Assembly: GCF_003575965.1 (NCBI RefSeq) | Contig: NZ_QWJJ01000004.1 | Coordinates: 186,001 to 250,000 of the forward strand | From: Pseudooceanicola sediminis | Lineage (GTDB): Bacteria; Pseudomonadota; Alphaproteobacteria; Rhodobacterales; Rhodobacteraceae | Reading direction: 5' to 3' | DNA length: 64,000 bases | Shown here: one piece after another, positions 35,931-45,723 of the stretch | How the letters are laid out: every line of letters begins with the position of its first letter | Numbering within the stretch: the stretch's first letter is position 1 | Position numbers and translations under genes: made by a program | Notes under the pieces: generated by a model | Database searches by the model: none | Seen by the model: only the letters and a program-made list of their open reading frames with translations | What the model was told of the DNA's origin: nothing

Positions 35931-38900
35931 CTACTCTGGAACGCGGGGCGCAGGTCTGCGAAAGATCTCGCGGAACATCCCCGGCGTCAGCAGCGACAGC
36001 GGGTTGACCCCGACCTTGGGCGCCGACGCAGGGCCGTTCAGCGTGAAATTCATCCCGAACAGCCCCTCGCCCTTGCGGGTCAGAAAGGCGCCGATGCCGT
36101 TCAGCACGTAAAACGGCGACACCACGCCCTGCATGTTCATCGTCTTGGCGCCCAGATCATAGGTGCCATCCATCGAGATCCCCATGGAGGCACCGATGGC
36201 ACTGGATTTGCGCAGGTACAGCATGTCCGGCGTCAGGCGGAAATCGGCCTCGACATCGGAAAACAGGATGCCCTGCCCGGCCATCTGCTCCACCAGGCCG
36301 ACGACGCTGATCGAACTCAGCAACGCCGCCATCGCCGGGGCGTCCTGGATCGACAGGTCCTTGACCACCAGCTTGCCATCGAAATTGCCCTTCTCTCCTG
36401 TTGGACGCAGCTCCAGCGCCAGCGCGCCCCCACGCCCTTTCGACAAAAGACCCGCGGCCGCGATCACGTCGCCCGCGTTGGCCGCATCGATGCGCACGAC
36501 CTCGTCCCCCCCGTCGCGGATCACCCGACCCTGCACCGCGGGCCCGCCGTTGACGCGGCCGGTAAACGCCCCGGTGATCCCGCCCACGGTTGAAAAATCG
36601 CCGTCGAAACCGTCCAGTCGCAGGGAGTTGGTCACCGTCAATCGGTCGAAACGCGCCGACACCGGCCCGCCACTGCCGCCGCCGGTCGGTAAAACCGGCA
36701 AATGGCGCAGGTCGAGAGACCCTCCGTTGATCGCGACGCCCGGGGCCTGTCCCTCAGCGCGCGCGCTCAGCACCACCGGCGCGTCCAGCCATCGCCCGAC
36801 CCGGACACGCTCGAACCGTGCTGCCTCCAGCTTGCCCGCGCTGGTCAGCTCGATCCTGCCGTCGGCGCTCAGACCCGGTGCCTCCAGGTGCAATCCGTCG
36901 ATAGATACCGGCGTGCCCAATGTGCCCGACACCGCCAGATCCGCCGTCGCCGCTTCGCCCAGGCGCCATCCGATCCCATCGATGCGCAGGCCCACCCCCC
37001 GCAGATCCGAGGTCAGCCGAAAGCTCGGAACGCCCCCCTTGGGCAGGTCGACATGCAACTGGCCGCTGCCCGCGCCGGTCATGGTGCCCTCGGGCATACC
37101 GGCCAGGAACGCCCCCGCGAACCGGTCGTCCAGCGTCACCACCGCGTCGATCTCCGACCCGGTTGCCCCCGCGCCCAGCGCCGTGTTCCACGCGCCATCA
37201 AAGGCGACCCCGTCCAGCGTGCCCGCCCCGGCAATCCGCAGCGTGCCCGTATCGCCCGTGACCGAAAGGCTCTGCGCCCGCAGCATCCGCCCCGGCATCA
37301 ACTGGTCGCTGGCCACGTCGCGCAAGGCGGCGTTCAGGCTCAGCTTGACCTCCTCCAGCGGCAGGCGCTTGATCAGAGGAAAGGTGATATCGGCCTGCAC
37401 CGCGGCCTCTCCCTCGGCCAGGTCGACCGGCTTGCCGGCCTTGCTCAGAAACCGGAAAGGCTCCTCGTCCAGCAGCGCCAGCGTGTCGCGCAACGCGCTC
37501 TGCGTGCGCAGGTGCACGGTGCCGATGCTTGGCTTCTCGGTCACGTCCGCCACCACGAAGGACGTGCCCGCGATGTCCACCGGCGCCGCCGTACCCGCGC
37601 CCTTGGGCGCCGCAACCTGACCCTCTGTCGCTTCGATCACGAACCGGTTGCGCAACAGGCTGGCGTGGCCGCGCGCGCCGGTGACCGGGGGCAGCGTCTT
37701 CAGGAAACGCGCCGTCAGATCACGGAATTCGAACCCCAGGTAGATGTCGGGCTTGCCGCCCTCGCTGGCCCGAACCCCCAGTTGCAGGTTTTCCAGCAGA
37801 CCGTCCTGTACGTTCTGATCGATCCACTCACGCGTCTTTCCCACCGCCGACGGTGGCCAATAGGGCAGCAGGTCGCGCGCCTGTATCGCGTCCATATGGC
37901 CATCCAGGTGCAACCCCCACCCGCTGGCATCGGCAGCCATGTCACCCCGCAGCACCATCCGCTCCGCGCCCTGGCGCAGCGTCAGCGCCCCCAGGCTCAG
38001 CCGAAAGGGATCCAGCTGCAACCGCAGGTCCAGCTGCGCCCCCTCCAGGTGCACCGGTTCGGGAAACAGGTCCGCAGGATCCGCCACCACGTCCGTCGCG
38101 CGCAATTGCCCGACCAGCGCAACCGGCCCGCCTTCCGCGCCTGTCAGCTTCAACTCGCCGTCGCCCTCCAACCGAACCCAGCGACTGTCCACCGACAGCT
38201 CTGAAAACCGCAACGACTGGCTGGCGGGATCGTAGGTGAAATAGGTGCGCGCGGCATTGAAGGGAACCGGCCGCGTGCCCTGTGTCGGCTGCAACACCCC
38301 CGCCCCGATCTGCAACGTCGCGTTCAGGGGGCCAACCGCCCCCGTCTCATCGAAACCAACCCGCAGCGCACCCGACAAGGGCGCATCCAGCACCCCCAGC
38401 CACGCCAGCGCCGGGCTCTGCGTCGCCAGGTCAGCGGCGGGCATGTCCTGCACCGACAGGGCGAACTGGCCGCTCGGACTGTCCAGCGTCGTGGTATAGC
38501 TCGTCTCGATCACCGTCGCATAGGATCGCCCCCCCAGCAGGGCGAAATCCCCGCCGATGCGCAGCCCCGCGCCGTCCCTGTCCAGGCTCAGCCGCCCGCC
38601 ATCCAGCGACCATCGCCGCCCGGCACGCAGATCCTCGTAGACCATCGTCAGGCCCTGCCCGTCGATCCGCGTCAGACGGGCCAGCGCCTCGGTGCCCAGC
38701 AGCGCCTTGAACTCGTCCAGCGCTTCGACCAGATCCCGCCCGGCCTCCAGCGCCCCGGCGTCCTGATCGCCATTCGCGGCACCGGTTGCGCCACCGTTGC
38801 CGCCAGGGGTCGCGGCGGCGGCATCCTGGCCCGACAGCCCCCCCTCGGCCGCCATCCCGCCCGTGTGCGACAGCACGTCAAAGGCTCCGTCGGCATTGCG

Positions 38901-39812
38901 CCTCACCCGTAGATGAACCCCCGACAGCGCAATCTCGCGCGGTTGCAGACGCCCCAGCAGCAGCGGTTCCATGGCCATGCGGGCCGACATGTCCGCCAGC
39001 GTCAGACGGGTGCGCCCGTCCCCCATCGACAGGGTGACCCCGCTCAGTTGCACGCGGGGCTGCCAGCCCTGTTCGACCACCAGCGACAATTGCTCGAACC
39101 CGACATCCAGACCGGGCGTCTGCGCCTCGATCTTGCGCTCGATCTCCGCCCGCACCCATTCGGGCACCTGCAGCTTTCCGCCATCGCCTGCGACATACAG
39201 CGTGCTCACCCCCAGAACCACCAGCGCAATGGCAAAGACCGCGCGCAGGGTCAGCAGAAACAGGGTCTCGCAACTGCGATAGGTCCAGTGCCGCTTGCGT
39301 CCATGATGGCTGTTGTACCGACTGCGATAGCGCGACCGTCTCCTGCCCCCGGCGGGCGCGTCCGCTTGCGTCGCCGTCCCGTCCTGCACCCCACCGTCCT
39401 GCGACCCGCCGTCCTGAGATGCCTCTCCCACGACACGCGCCTTCCGCCGCGCACGCAAGCGCAGGCGTCCCTTCCTGCCCGGGCGCGAGTGTTCAGTCCC
39501 CACAGCGGCCTCACTGGCGGCCTCACTCCCTGCCTTGTCTATGCCTGCCCCGTCTTCTTTTGCCGCGGCGCCTTCCCGATCTCCCCCGGCACCTTCTCGC
39601 GATGGCGCTCCGCCAGGCACACCGCGGCTCATAGACGGCGGGGCATCGGGATGCGCATTCTCGGGGCCGGGAACCACCCCCCGGTCCCCGGCATCTCCCG
39701 CGCTCTCCCTGTCGGCCCCTGCGGACCTGTGCCTGTCGTCCATTACCTGTCCCGTCATTGCGCCAGCTGCCCCGGCGCGCCCCTCGTGCCCGCTCGACGG
39801 CACGCGATCCAT
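35931..39812 (-). CDS. Very large AsmA/YhdP-like membrane protein (DUF3971 type)
   Basis: A 1,293-residue inner-membrane-anchored periplasmic protein of the AsmA/YhdP group, which includes proteins that move phospholipid or lipid across the periplasm. One membrane helix lies at residues about 183-208 ([27 protein letters not shown]); the rest, to the C-terminus, is repetitive beta-strand sequence, ending with [29 protein letters not shown], typical of the DUF3971/AsmA C-terminal region. The roughly 180 residues before the helix are a low-complexity, Gly/Asp/Arg-rich cytoplasmic extension with no clear ribosome site at its ATG (39812); a start at 39743 (weak site GGACAGG) or lower is possible, so the length is uncertain. 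Confidence 0.82.
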   Translation of the reverse strand: MDRVPSSGHEGRAGAAGAMTGQVMDDRHRSAGADRESAGDAGDRGVVPGPENAHPDAPPSMSRGVPGGAPSREGAGGDREGAAAKEDGAGIDKAGSEAASEAAVGTEHSRPGRKGRLRLRARRKARVVGEASQDGGSQDGGVQDGTATQADAPAGGRRRSRYRSRYNSHHGRKRHWTYRSCETLFLLTLRAVFAIALVVLGVSTLYVAGDGGKLQVPEWVRAEIERKIEAQTPGLDVGFEQLSLVVEQGWQPRVQLSGVTLSMGDGRTRLTLADMSARMAMEPLLLGRLQPREIALSGVHLRVRRNADGAFDVLSHTGGMAAEGGLSGQDAAAATPGGNGGATGAANGDQDAGALEAGRDLVEALDEFKALLGTEALARLTRIDGQGLTMVYEDLRAGRRWSLDGGRLSLDRDGAGLRIGGDFALLGGRSYATVIETSYTTTLDSPSGQFALSVQDMPAADLATQSPALAWLGVLDAPLSGALRVGFDETGAVGPLNATLQIGAGVLQPTQGTRPVPFNAARTYFTYDPASQSLRFSELSVDSRWVRLEGDGELKLTGAEGGPVALVGQLRATDVVADPADLFPEPVHLEGAQLDLRLQLDPFRLSLGALTLRQGAERMVLRGDMAADASGWGLHLDGHMDAIQARDLLPYWPPSAVGKTREWIDQNVQDGLLENLQLGVRASEGGKPDIYLGFEFRDLTARFLKTLPPVTGARGHASLLRNRFVIEATEGQVAAPKGAGTAAPVDIAGTSFVVADVTEKPSIGTVHLRTQSALRDTLALLDEEPFRFLSKAGKPVDLAEGEAAVQADITFPLIKRLPLEEVKLSLNAALRDVASDQLMPGRMLRAQSLSVTGDTGTLRIAGAGTLDGVAFDGAWNTALGAGATGSEIDAVVTLDDRFAGAFLAGMPEGTMTGAGSGQLHVDLPKGGVPSFRLTSDLRGVGLRIDGIGWRLGEAATADLAVSGTLGTPVSIDGLHLEAPGLSADGRIELTSAGKLEAARFERVRVGRWLDAPVVLSARAEGQAPGVAINGGSLDLRHLPVLPTGGGSGGPVSARFDRLTVTNSLRLDGFDGDFSTVGGITGAFTGRVNGGPAVQGRVIRDGGDEVVRIDAANAGDVIAAAGLLSKGRGGALALELRPTGEKGNFDGKLVVKDLSIQDAPAMAALLSSISVVGLVEQMAGQGILFSDVEADFRLTPDMLYLRKSSAIGASMGISMDGTYDLGAKTMNMQGVVSPFYVLNGIGAFLTRKGEGLFGMNFTLNGPASAPKVGVNPLSLLTPGMFREIFRRPAPRVPE

Positions 39813-39913
39813 CCCGTGACGCGAATTTGCGACCGATCTCGGACGATGCCTTTAATCTCTTCCGCCGCCGCTTAATATGGAAGCACGAAATGTTTCTCAG
39901 GAAAGGCAAAACT

Positions 39914-40375
39914 ATGCCCATCGAAGGCGATATCGCCCCCGACTTCACCCTGCCCGGCACCAACGGCAGCAGCGTCACCCTCTCAGACCTGCGCCCGTCC
40001 CCTGTGGTGGTCTTTTTCTATCCGCGCGACGATACCCCCGGCTGCACGACCGAGAACAAGGATTTCACCGCCCTCGCCGCCGAATTTCAGGCCGCTGGCG
40101 CCCGCGTTCTGGGCATTTCCAAGGACACCGTCGCCAAACATGAAAAGTTCGTCGCCAAGCATGATCTCGGGACGGACCTGCTCTCGGATGCCGACGGCAC
40201 CGTGTGCGAAGACTGGGGCGTATGGGTGGAAAAGAACATGTACGGCAAGACCTACATGGGGATCGAACGGGCCACCTTCCTGCTCGATGGCAGCGGCACC
40301 GTCCGGCGGGCCTGGCACAAGGTCAAGGTTCCCGGCCACGCCGAAGAGGTCCTGTCTGCCGTCCGCGCGCTCTGA
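39914..40375 (+). CDS. bcp: Thioredoxin-dependent peroxiredoxin (Bcp/PrxQ)
   Basis: A 153-residue peroxiredoxin that reduces peroxides in the cytoplasm. The peroxidatic Cys is C44 in TPGCTTENKDF. The usual resolving Cys five residues later is Lys49 here, but C98 (DGTVCEDWGVW) stands where the alternative PrxQ resolving Cys in helix 3 is found, so a C44-C98 disulfide is plausible. The ATG at 39914 fits the family start MPIEGDIAPDFTLPG; the frame is open further upstream without family sequence. It is divergent from the AsmA-like gene, with 101 bp between the annotated starts. Confidence 0.94.
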   Translation: MPIEGDIAPDFTLPGTNGSSVTLSDLRPSPVVVFFYPRDDTPGCTTENKDFTALAAEFQAAGARVLGISKDTVAKHEKFVAKHDLGTDLLSDADGTVCEDWGVWVEKNMYGKTYMGIERATFLLDGSGTVRRAWHKVKVPGHAEEVLSAVRAL

Positions 40376-40539
40376 CGCCCGCACCCCGGGGATGGCGACA
40401 CGACCGCGCGCCGTCCCCCTCCCGCCACAGGCAAGCCAGCCCCCACCGCGGCCTGCCGCCTCATCCCACCGACACCCCGCTCACCGACCCTGGGCCCCCT
40501 CTGCCTCCCCGCGATATGACGGTCCCTTGGCCTCCCCGT

Positions 40540-40597
40540 CATCTGGCCGTAAATACCCCGGGGGGACAGGCGAAGCCTGGCGGGGGCAGCGCCCCCT
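40540..40597 (+). repeat. Two-hairpin intergenic repeat, copy 1
   Basis: Leader CATCTGGCCGTAAATACCCC, G run, a variable hairpin CAGG-cgaag-CCTG (40567-40579) and a constant hairpin GGGGGC-AGC-GCCCCC (40582-40596). Copies at 55281 and, inverted, at 62891 keep the order but differ in the variable hairpin. Confidence 0.7.
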
Positions 40598-40775
40598 CCC
40601 GTCCCGCCCAATCGCGCGGCCCTTGCAAGGTCCGTCTGCAACGCCCTTCACCCCGCCTCACGCCAAACCTCGCCGCCCTCTTGAACCGCCCAGCCCCCGA
40701 AAAACCCAGCCCCCGAAACGCCCCGCCACGCCGCCCCTCAGCCCCTCTCACCCGCCCCCAGCAGTGGCGTTTGAA

Positions 40776-40819
40776 ACACCGTTCAGATACCGTTTCGAAA
40801 CCGTCAGGATACCGACGTG
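40776..40819 (+). repeat. Four-unit 11-bp tandem array (array C)
   Basis: Units ACACCGTTCAG, ATACCGTTTCG, AAACCGTCAGG and ATACCGACGTG. The ACCG core repeats at exactly 11-bp steps. It ends 135 bp before the DUF455 gene. Confidence 0.8.
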
Positions 40820-40954
40820 GCTTTTCTTTGGTTTCAATGACTTGCACAGGTCATACCGCCCCGCACCGACGTCCCCCACCGACGCGCGCCCTAGCCTCAC
40901 TGGCACACAGCCTCTTCCCCCACCGGCATATGCCCCGAATGACAGAGATCCCAA

Positions 40955-41794
40955 ATGGCAACCGTTCGCCCGCAGACCCTCACAGACATGGCGGTCGAGG
41001 TGCTCAGCACCGACGACGGCCGCGCCAAGACGGCGCTCTCGCATGCCCACGCCGCGCGCTGGCGGGCCGCGCGCGACGCCGGAACGCCGATCCCCGTCGG
41101 CACCGCGTCCCCGCCGCTGCAACCCGCCCGCCCGGAGAAACCCGACCTGCGCGCGCCCCGTGACGTTCCGCGGCGCCGTCCCGGCACAGCGGCGGGGCGC
41201 ATCGCCCTGTTGCACGCGGTCGCGCATATCGAGCTCAACGCCGTCGATCTGCACTGGGATATCATCGCCCGCTTCGGCCATGTCCCGATGCCACAGGGCT
41301 TCTATGACGACTGGGTGCGCGCGGCAGACGAGGAAAGCAAGCATTTCAACCTGATGTGCGACTGCCTCGAGGCGCTCGGATCCCACTATGGCGCGCTGCC
41401 TGCCCACGCCGGGATGTGGCGCGCCGCCGAAGACACGGTCGACGATCTCTTCGGGCGCCTCGCCGTGGTGCCCATGGTTCTCGAGGCACGCGGCCTCGAC
41501 GTCACCCCCGGGATGATCGAGATCTTCCGCAAGGCCGATATTACACAGGCGGTTCAGGCGCTTGAGACGATCTACGCCGAGGAGGTCGGCCATGTCGCCT
41601 ACGGGTCGAAATGGTTTCACTACCTCTGTGGGCGGCACGAACATGACCCCAAGCCGATGTTCCACGCCCTCGTGCGCAAATATTTCCACGGTGTCCTCAA
41701 GCCCCCCTTCAACGCGGAAAAGCGCGCCGAGGCAGGCCTGCCGCCAGATTTCTACTGGCCCCTCACCGAACAGGACGACAGCGCGACGGACTGA
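40955..41794 (+). CDS. DUF455 family ferritin-like protein
   Basis: A 279-residue protein of the DUF455 family, which has a ferritin-like four-helix fold with likely metal sites: LLHAVAHIELNAVDLHWD (H and E of a first helix), AADEESKHFNLM (E/E/H), and IYAEEVGHVAYG (E/E/H). This ExxH-type pattern in three helices is consistent with a di-iron or di-metal centre; the reaction is unknown. A Pro/Arg-rich linker (residues 44-78) joins an N-terminal helix. The ATG has no strong ribosome site (CAGAGATCCCAA). Stop at 41792-41794. Confidence 0.85.
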   Translation: MATVRPQTLTDMAVEVLSTDDGRAKTALSHAHAARWRAARDAGTPIPVGTASPPLQPARPEKPDLRAPRDVPRRRPGTAAGRIALLHAVAHIELNAVDLHWDIIARFGHVPMPQGFYDDWVRAADEESKHFNLMCDCLEALGSHYGALPAHAGMWRAAEDTVDDLFGRLAVVPMVLEARGLDVTPGMIEIFRKADITQAVQALETIYAEEVGHVAYGSKWFHYLCGRHEHDPKPMFHALVRKYFHGVLKPPFNAEKRAEAGLPPDFYWPLTEQDDSATD

Positions 41795-42165
41795 GCTCAG
41801 GATCGGCGTCGGCCGCGCAACGGCCCTCCGCGCAAGGTCCGGCCGGCACGCATCCCACCGACCCGATCCCGCCCCTGCCTGTCTCCCGCCCCAGCCTGTC
41901 TCCTGCCCCAGCCTGTCCTCGATCCGCAAAGCCCTCGCGCCCTTGCGCACGCCGGTCGCGCCACGCCACCCCCCAGGCACCGCACCCCCCGATCAAACTG
42001 ATCGCGCCATTTGTTTCGCGCGCGAAAGTTTGGAAACATCGCTTATTTTCGGCGGCTATTCGCCAGATCCGCGAATTTTCGCCTCTCTGCGAAGGCGGTC
42101 CGGCCAAAAAGGTTGCCGCATGGCTGTCGCTTGGGTAACAGGTTTCAAGCGCCCCGGTGGGGACC
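41795..42165. other. Intergenic region, no gene seen
   Basis: 371 bp between DUF455 and the M23 peptidase gene. An A+T-rich patch at 42020-42085 (TTGGAAACATCGCTTATTTTCG) probably contains the promoter for the peptidase-bactofilin pair. Confidence 0.45.
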
Positions 42166-43533
42166 ATGAACGACGGGCGCAGGGGAACGACAAGGGACAT
42201 TGACCTCGTGAGGACACGGCTAGCAATTCGCCTGCATTCAGTGCTTGAACGCCACTTTCCGGAACGTCGCCTGTTTCTGCGATCCGACAGCGAAACCCGG
42301 TTCATCCGGCTCCGCCCCGCCACTCAACTCTTTGCCACCGCGGGCGGCGCGGCCATCGTCGCCTGGACGATCATCGCCACCGCCATCCTGCTGATGGACA
42401 CCATCGGGTCGGGCAATTACCGCGAACAGGCCCTGCGCGACCAGCTCACCTACCAGGTCAGCCTCAACGACATGGCCACGCAACGTGACCTGCGTGAATC
42501 CGAAGCCCTCGCCGCCCAGAACCGTTTCAACGCCGCCCTCGCGCGCGTCTCTGACATGCAGACCGAGCTGCTCAAGGCCGAGGCCCGCAACCGCGAGCTG
42601 GAAACCGGCATCGACGTGATCCAGACCACACTGCGCCGCACCATCCGCGAACGTGACGAAGTGCGGGCCGAACTGGCGGTTGCAACCGCCCCCGAGGCCA
42701 GCGGCGAACGCCCCGAACTGCCCGCCTACGCCGAAGATACGCTGGCCTTTCTGTCCAGTGCGCTCAGCGATACCGCGATGGAACGCGACAAGATCGACGC
42801 CGACGCGCAGGATGCCCTGCTGCAGGCGGATGAACTGTCACAGCGCATCGCCCTGATGCAGGATCAGAACGACGCGATCTTTCACCAGCTCGAAGACGCC
42901 ATGGACGTCTCGGTCGAACCGCTGGACAAGATGTTCCGCGCTGCGGGTCTGAACACCGACAACCTGCTCAAGCAGGTGCGGCGTGGCTATTCCGGCCAGG
43001 GCGGCCCGCTGACCCCGATCTCCTTTTCCACGATGGGCGAAATGCCCTCGCCCGACGCCATGCGTGCCAATGCCATCCTTGCCAAGCTCGACACGCTCAA
43101 CCTCTACCGTCTCGCCGCGTCCAAGGCGCCTTTCGCGATGCCGGTGCACACGTCCTTCCGCTATTCGTCGCCCTTCGGGGTGCGCCGCGACCCCAAGACC
43201 GGCGGACGTCGCAATCACTATGGCGTCGATATGGCTGCCTCCATCGGCACCCCGCTCTACTCGACCGCGGATGGTGTCGTGATCCATGCCGGCTGGTCGA
43301 CCGGCTATGGCAAGCTGGTAAAGATCAAGCACGATTTCGGGATCGAGACCCGCTATGGTCACATGTCGCGCATTTCCGTCAAGGTGGGCCAAAGGGTCTC
43401 GCGCGGGGACCGCATCGGTGATATGGGATCAACCGGACGCTCGACTGGATCGCACGTGCATTACGAGGTGCGAGTGAACGGCAAACCTGTAAACCCGATG
43501 ACCTATATCAAGGCTGCAAAAGATGTTTTCTAA
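42166..43533 (+). CDS. M23 (LytM) family peptidoglycan peptidase
   Basis: A 455-residue bitopic membrane protein: cytoplasmic N-terminus, one membrane helix at about residues 52-77, a long coiled coil (about 85-240), then a LytM/M23 metallopeptidase domain from about residue 320. The zinc ligands are intact: HYGVD (His and Asp) and HVHYE (HxH), so it is probably an active D,D-endopeptidase and not an EnvC-like regulator. The start may be ATG 42166 or GTG 42208 (MRTRLAIRLHSVLE), which fits my memory of the family and has AAGGGA ten bases before it. It overlaps the bactofilin gene by 11 bp. Confidence 0.9.
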   Translation: MNDGRRGTTRDIDLVRTRLAIRLHSVLERHFPERRLFLRSDSETRFIRLRPATQLFATAGGAAIVAWTIIATAILLMDTIGSGNYREQALRDQLTYQVSLNDMATQRDLRESEALAAQNRFNAALARVSDMQTELLKAEARNRELETGIDVIQTTLRRTIRERDEVRAELAVATAPEASGERPELPAYAEDTLAFLSSALSDTAMERDKIDADAQDALLQADELSQRIALMQDQNDAIFHQLEDAMDVSVEPLDKMFRAAGLNTDNLLKQVRRGYSGQGGPLTPISFSTMGEMPSPDAMRANAILAKLDTLNLYRLAASKAPFAMPVHTSFRYSSPFGVRRDPKTGGRRNHYGVDMAASIGTPLYSTADGVVIHAGWSTGYGKLVKIKHDFGIETRYGHMSRISVKVGQRVSRGDRIGDMGSTGRSTGSHVHYEVRVNGKPVNPMTYIKAAKDVF

Positions 43534-44035
43534 GAGCAAAATCAACGAACCCGGACCGAAAACCTCCGAAAGCTCCCCTTCGGCAGGCACCGACCTCTCG
43601 GCGCCCAAGCCCGCCTCCAGCCCTGACTACAAGCCGACGCCGCCCAAGGCAAAGCCGCCTGCGTCCGTGCTGTCGACCGACCTGCACATCACCGGCAACC
43701 TCAAGACCACCGGCGACATCCAGGTCGAAGGCACGATCGAAGGCGATATCCGCGCGCACCTGCTGACCATCGGCGAAGGCGCCACGATCCGTGGTGAGGT
43801 CACCGCCGACGACGTCGTCATCAACGGCCGCATCATTGGCCGTGTGCGCGGTCTCAAGGTCCGCCTGACGTCTACCGCACGCGTCGAGGGTGACATCATC
43901 CACAAGACGATCGCGATTGAATCCGGCGCGCATTTCGAAGGTTCCGTGCAGCGTCAGGATGATCCCCTGACCGGCGGCAAGACCGCCCCCAAGAAACTGG
44001 CGCCGCCGACCCCGGACGCCCCGACCGAGGGCTGA
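43523..44035 (+). CDS. Bactofilin
   Basis: A 170-residue bactofilin, a polymer-forming cytoskeletal protein. The central DUF583 beta-helix (residues about 50-140) has short strands with regular Gly/Asp/Val repeats (ITGNLKTTGDIQVEGTIEG..., VTADDVVINGRIIGRVRG). The N- and C-terminal tails are Pro/Ser/Lys-rich and probably disordered. The start lies inside the last codons of the M23 gene; bactofilins next to M23 peptidases are a known arrangement in which the filament positions the peptidase. Cytoplasmic, membrane-associated by inference. Confidence 0.93.
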   Translation: MFSKSKINEPGPKTSESSPSAGTDLSAPKPASSPDYKPTPPKAKPPASVLSTDLHITGNLKTTGDIQVEGTIEGDIRAHLLTIGEGATIRGEVTADDVVINGRIIGRVRGLKVRLTSTARVEGDIIHKTIAIESGAHFEGSVQRQDDPLTGGKTAPKKLAPPTPDAPTEG

Positions 44036-44156
44036 TCGCCAAACGGCGGCGCTCGGACCGGGTGCGGACCGAGCACGGGCGGACTTGCATCGAACCGGCG
44101 CGGACCAGAGCAGCACCGCACCGCCCCCCGGGCGCAGTTCCCCCGGCATGAATGAC

Positions 44157-44183
44157 AAAGCCCCGGCCAATGGTCGGGGCTTT
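44157..44183 (+). terminator. Terminator of the M23-bactofilin pair
   Basis: AAAGCCCCG (44157-44165) pairs with CGGGGCTTT (44175-44183), with the inner GCC/GGT adding weak pairs. The A and T ends make it usable in both directions toward the convergent HNH gene. Confidence 0.75.
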
Positions 44184-44271
44184 CGCGTTCCAGACCCTGC
44201 CTGGCCGCAAAGGCTGCGACACTGCGCAGTTCCGGACAGGGGGATGCCTGTTTCAGACGTTCAGTTTGGGT

Positions 44272-44856
44272 TCAAGCTTCCAGTTCGGCATCCCAATACA
44301 GGTAATCCATCCAGCTTTCATGCAGATGGTTTGGCGGGAACCGCCGGCCCATGTTGCGCAATTCCTCGGCGCCCGGCGCACGCGGCGGCTTGCGCAGATT
44401 CATGCCCGCGCGGCGCAGGCTGTTGCTGCCCTTCTTCAGGTTGCAGGGCGAACAGGCGGCCACGACATTTTCCCAGCTCGTGATGCCACCACTGGCGCGC
44501 GGCACAACGTGGTCAAAGGTCAGATCCCCCCGTGCGCCACAGTACTGACAGGCGAATTCGTCCCTCAGAAAAAGATTAAAGCGCGTGAAGGCCACGCGCT
44601 TTTGAGGTTTGACATAATCTTTCAGGACAACGACCGAAGGGATCCTTATCCGGGTACTGGGGCTTCGCACGAAGGTGTCGTACTCGGCCACGATATCCAC
44701 CCTGTTCAGCCAGGCGGCCTTGACCGCCTCCTGCCAGGGCCACAGCGACAACGGATAGTATGACAATGGCCGGTAATCCGCGTTCAGTACCAGGGCCGGG
44801 TGCTGCTTCAGCGCCGCTGGCTCCCTCACGAATTCCGTTCTGAAATCTCCGTCCAT
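44272..44856 (-). CDS. HNH endonuclease family protein
   Basis: A 194-residue HNH nuclease of the type common as a stand-alone gene in alphaproteobacteria (COG1403-like). The HNH module is CQYCGARGDLTFDHVVPRASGG...NVVAACSPCNLKKG: two CxxC pairs for structural zinc and the catalytic His of DHVVPR. Upstream is a basic region (PSTRIRIPSVVVLKDYVKPQKRVAFTRFNLFLRDEF) likely to contact DNA. The ATG at 44856 follows CGGAGTCGCAG; the longer frame to 45216 is not family-like. No restriction-modification partner or phage gene is nearby, so it is probably a chromosomal housekeeping or repair nuclease; role unknown. Confidence 0.85.
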   Translation of the reverse strand: MDGDFRTEFVREPAALKQHPALVLNADYRPLSYYPLSLWPWQEAVKAAWLNRVDIVAEYDTFVRSPSTRIRIPSVVVLKDYVKPQKRVAFTRFNLFLRDEFACQYCGARGDLTFDHVVPRASGGITSWENVVAACSPCNLKKGSNSLRRAGMNLRKPPRAPGAEELRNMGRRFPPNHLHESWMDYLYWDAELEA

Positions 44857-44928
44857 CTGCGACTCCGTTTCCGTCCTGTCTGCCCGCACCGGGCACCAGA
44901 GCGGGAACCCCGCCCCAGCAACACATCG

Positions 44929-44956
44929 ACTATATATCGCGGTAAGAGCCTGACAA
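44929..44956 (-). promoter_or_regulatory. Predicted promoter of the HNH gene with flanking inverted repeat
   Basis: On the minus strand TTGTCA (44956-44951) and TATAGT (44934-44929) are 16 bp apart. The arms CTATATATC (44930-44938) and GATATATAG (44964-44972) form a 9-bp inverted repeat that overlaps this promoter. Confidence 0.5.
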
Positions 44957-45158
44957 GCCCCATGATATATAGATATGCCGCAAAGCCCTAACCGCAATGC
45001 GTAACGCCCAAATGACAATCGCGAAACAGTTCCGGCCCTGCGCATGGCCCGTTGCGCCGCAGGGCCAACGATCCTTGCGGGGTCAGCCGCGCGGGTCCGG
45101 CGCCATCCCGCCGGTGCGCGTCGCTTGACACCGCCTTTCCCCCGCATAACTTGGCGGC

Positions 45159-45599
45159 ATGACACAGCCCGATACCCCCGCAGGCCCGCCGCCCGCCGCG
45201 TTGCTCGAATTTGCAATCTACACAGCCGATCTCGACGCCGCCGAGGCGTTCTATGGCGGCGTCCTCGGCCTGACCAGGATCGTGCGCGCCGACGACCGGC
45301 ACGTGTTCTATCGTGTCGGCGACATGGTCCTGCTGATCTTCAACCCGGCGCGCACCGTCCTGGGCGGGTCGAACCCCGACCTGCCGGTTCCTGCGCACGG
45401 GGCACATGGCCAGGGCCATCTGTGTTTTGCCGCCACCGCTGCCGAGCTGACCTATTGGGTGGATCGGCTGACCTCCGCGGGCTATCCCATCGAAGCGGAC
45501 TTCCACTGGCCCGGTGGCGCGCGCTCCATCTATCTGCGCGACCCGGCCGGCAATTCTCTGGAATTTGCCGAGCCGCGCCTCTGGTTTCCCGACGCCTGA
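45159..45599 (+). CDS. Glyoxalase/VOC superfamily protein
   Basis: A 146-residue single VOC domain: two beta-alpha-beta-beta modules, LLEFAIYTADLDAAEAFYGGVLGL and HGAHGQGHLCFAA...WVDRLTSAGYPIEADF...IYLRDPAGNSLEFAEP. Metal ligands are probably H in HLCF and E in LEFAE. The family contains dioxygenases, fosfomycin resistance and lactoylglutathione lyase proteins; the reaction here is unknown. The ATG at 45159 has a CTTGGCGGC preceding it, a weak site. Confidence 0.85.
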   Translation: MTQPDTPAGPPPAALLEFAIYTADLDAAEAFYGGVLGLTRIVRADDRHVFYRVGDMVLLIFNPARTVLGGSNPDLPVPAHGAHGQGHLCFAATAAELTYWVDRLTSAGYPIEADFHWPGGARSIYLRDPAGNSLEFAEPRLWFPDA

Positions 45600-45723
45600 C
45601 GCGCGGCACCGCACCGTACCGCACCGTATCTTTCATACGCGGGCATGGTGCCGGCGATCTGCCTTCGTCGTGTCAGATCGCCTGCCCGCAACGCCCCCTG
45701 CCCGCAACGCCCTCTGCGCCAGC

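Larger units (their letters stand above)
40376..40954. other. Intergenic region carrying two repeat elements, no gene
   Basis: A strongly C-rich stretch of 579 bp between bcp and the DUF455 gene. It contains the two-hairpin repeat at 40540-40597 and the 11-bp array at 40776-40819. Open frames here are low-complexity and have no ribosome site. Confidence 0.5.

Noticed and set aside
45606-45630. Pentameric ACCG repeat after the glyoxalase gene
   Set aside because: The step is 5 bp, not 11, and there are only four short units; it is probably simple-sequence slippage unrelated to the 11-bp arrays.
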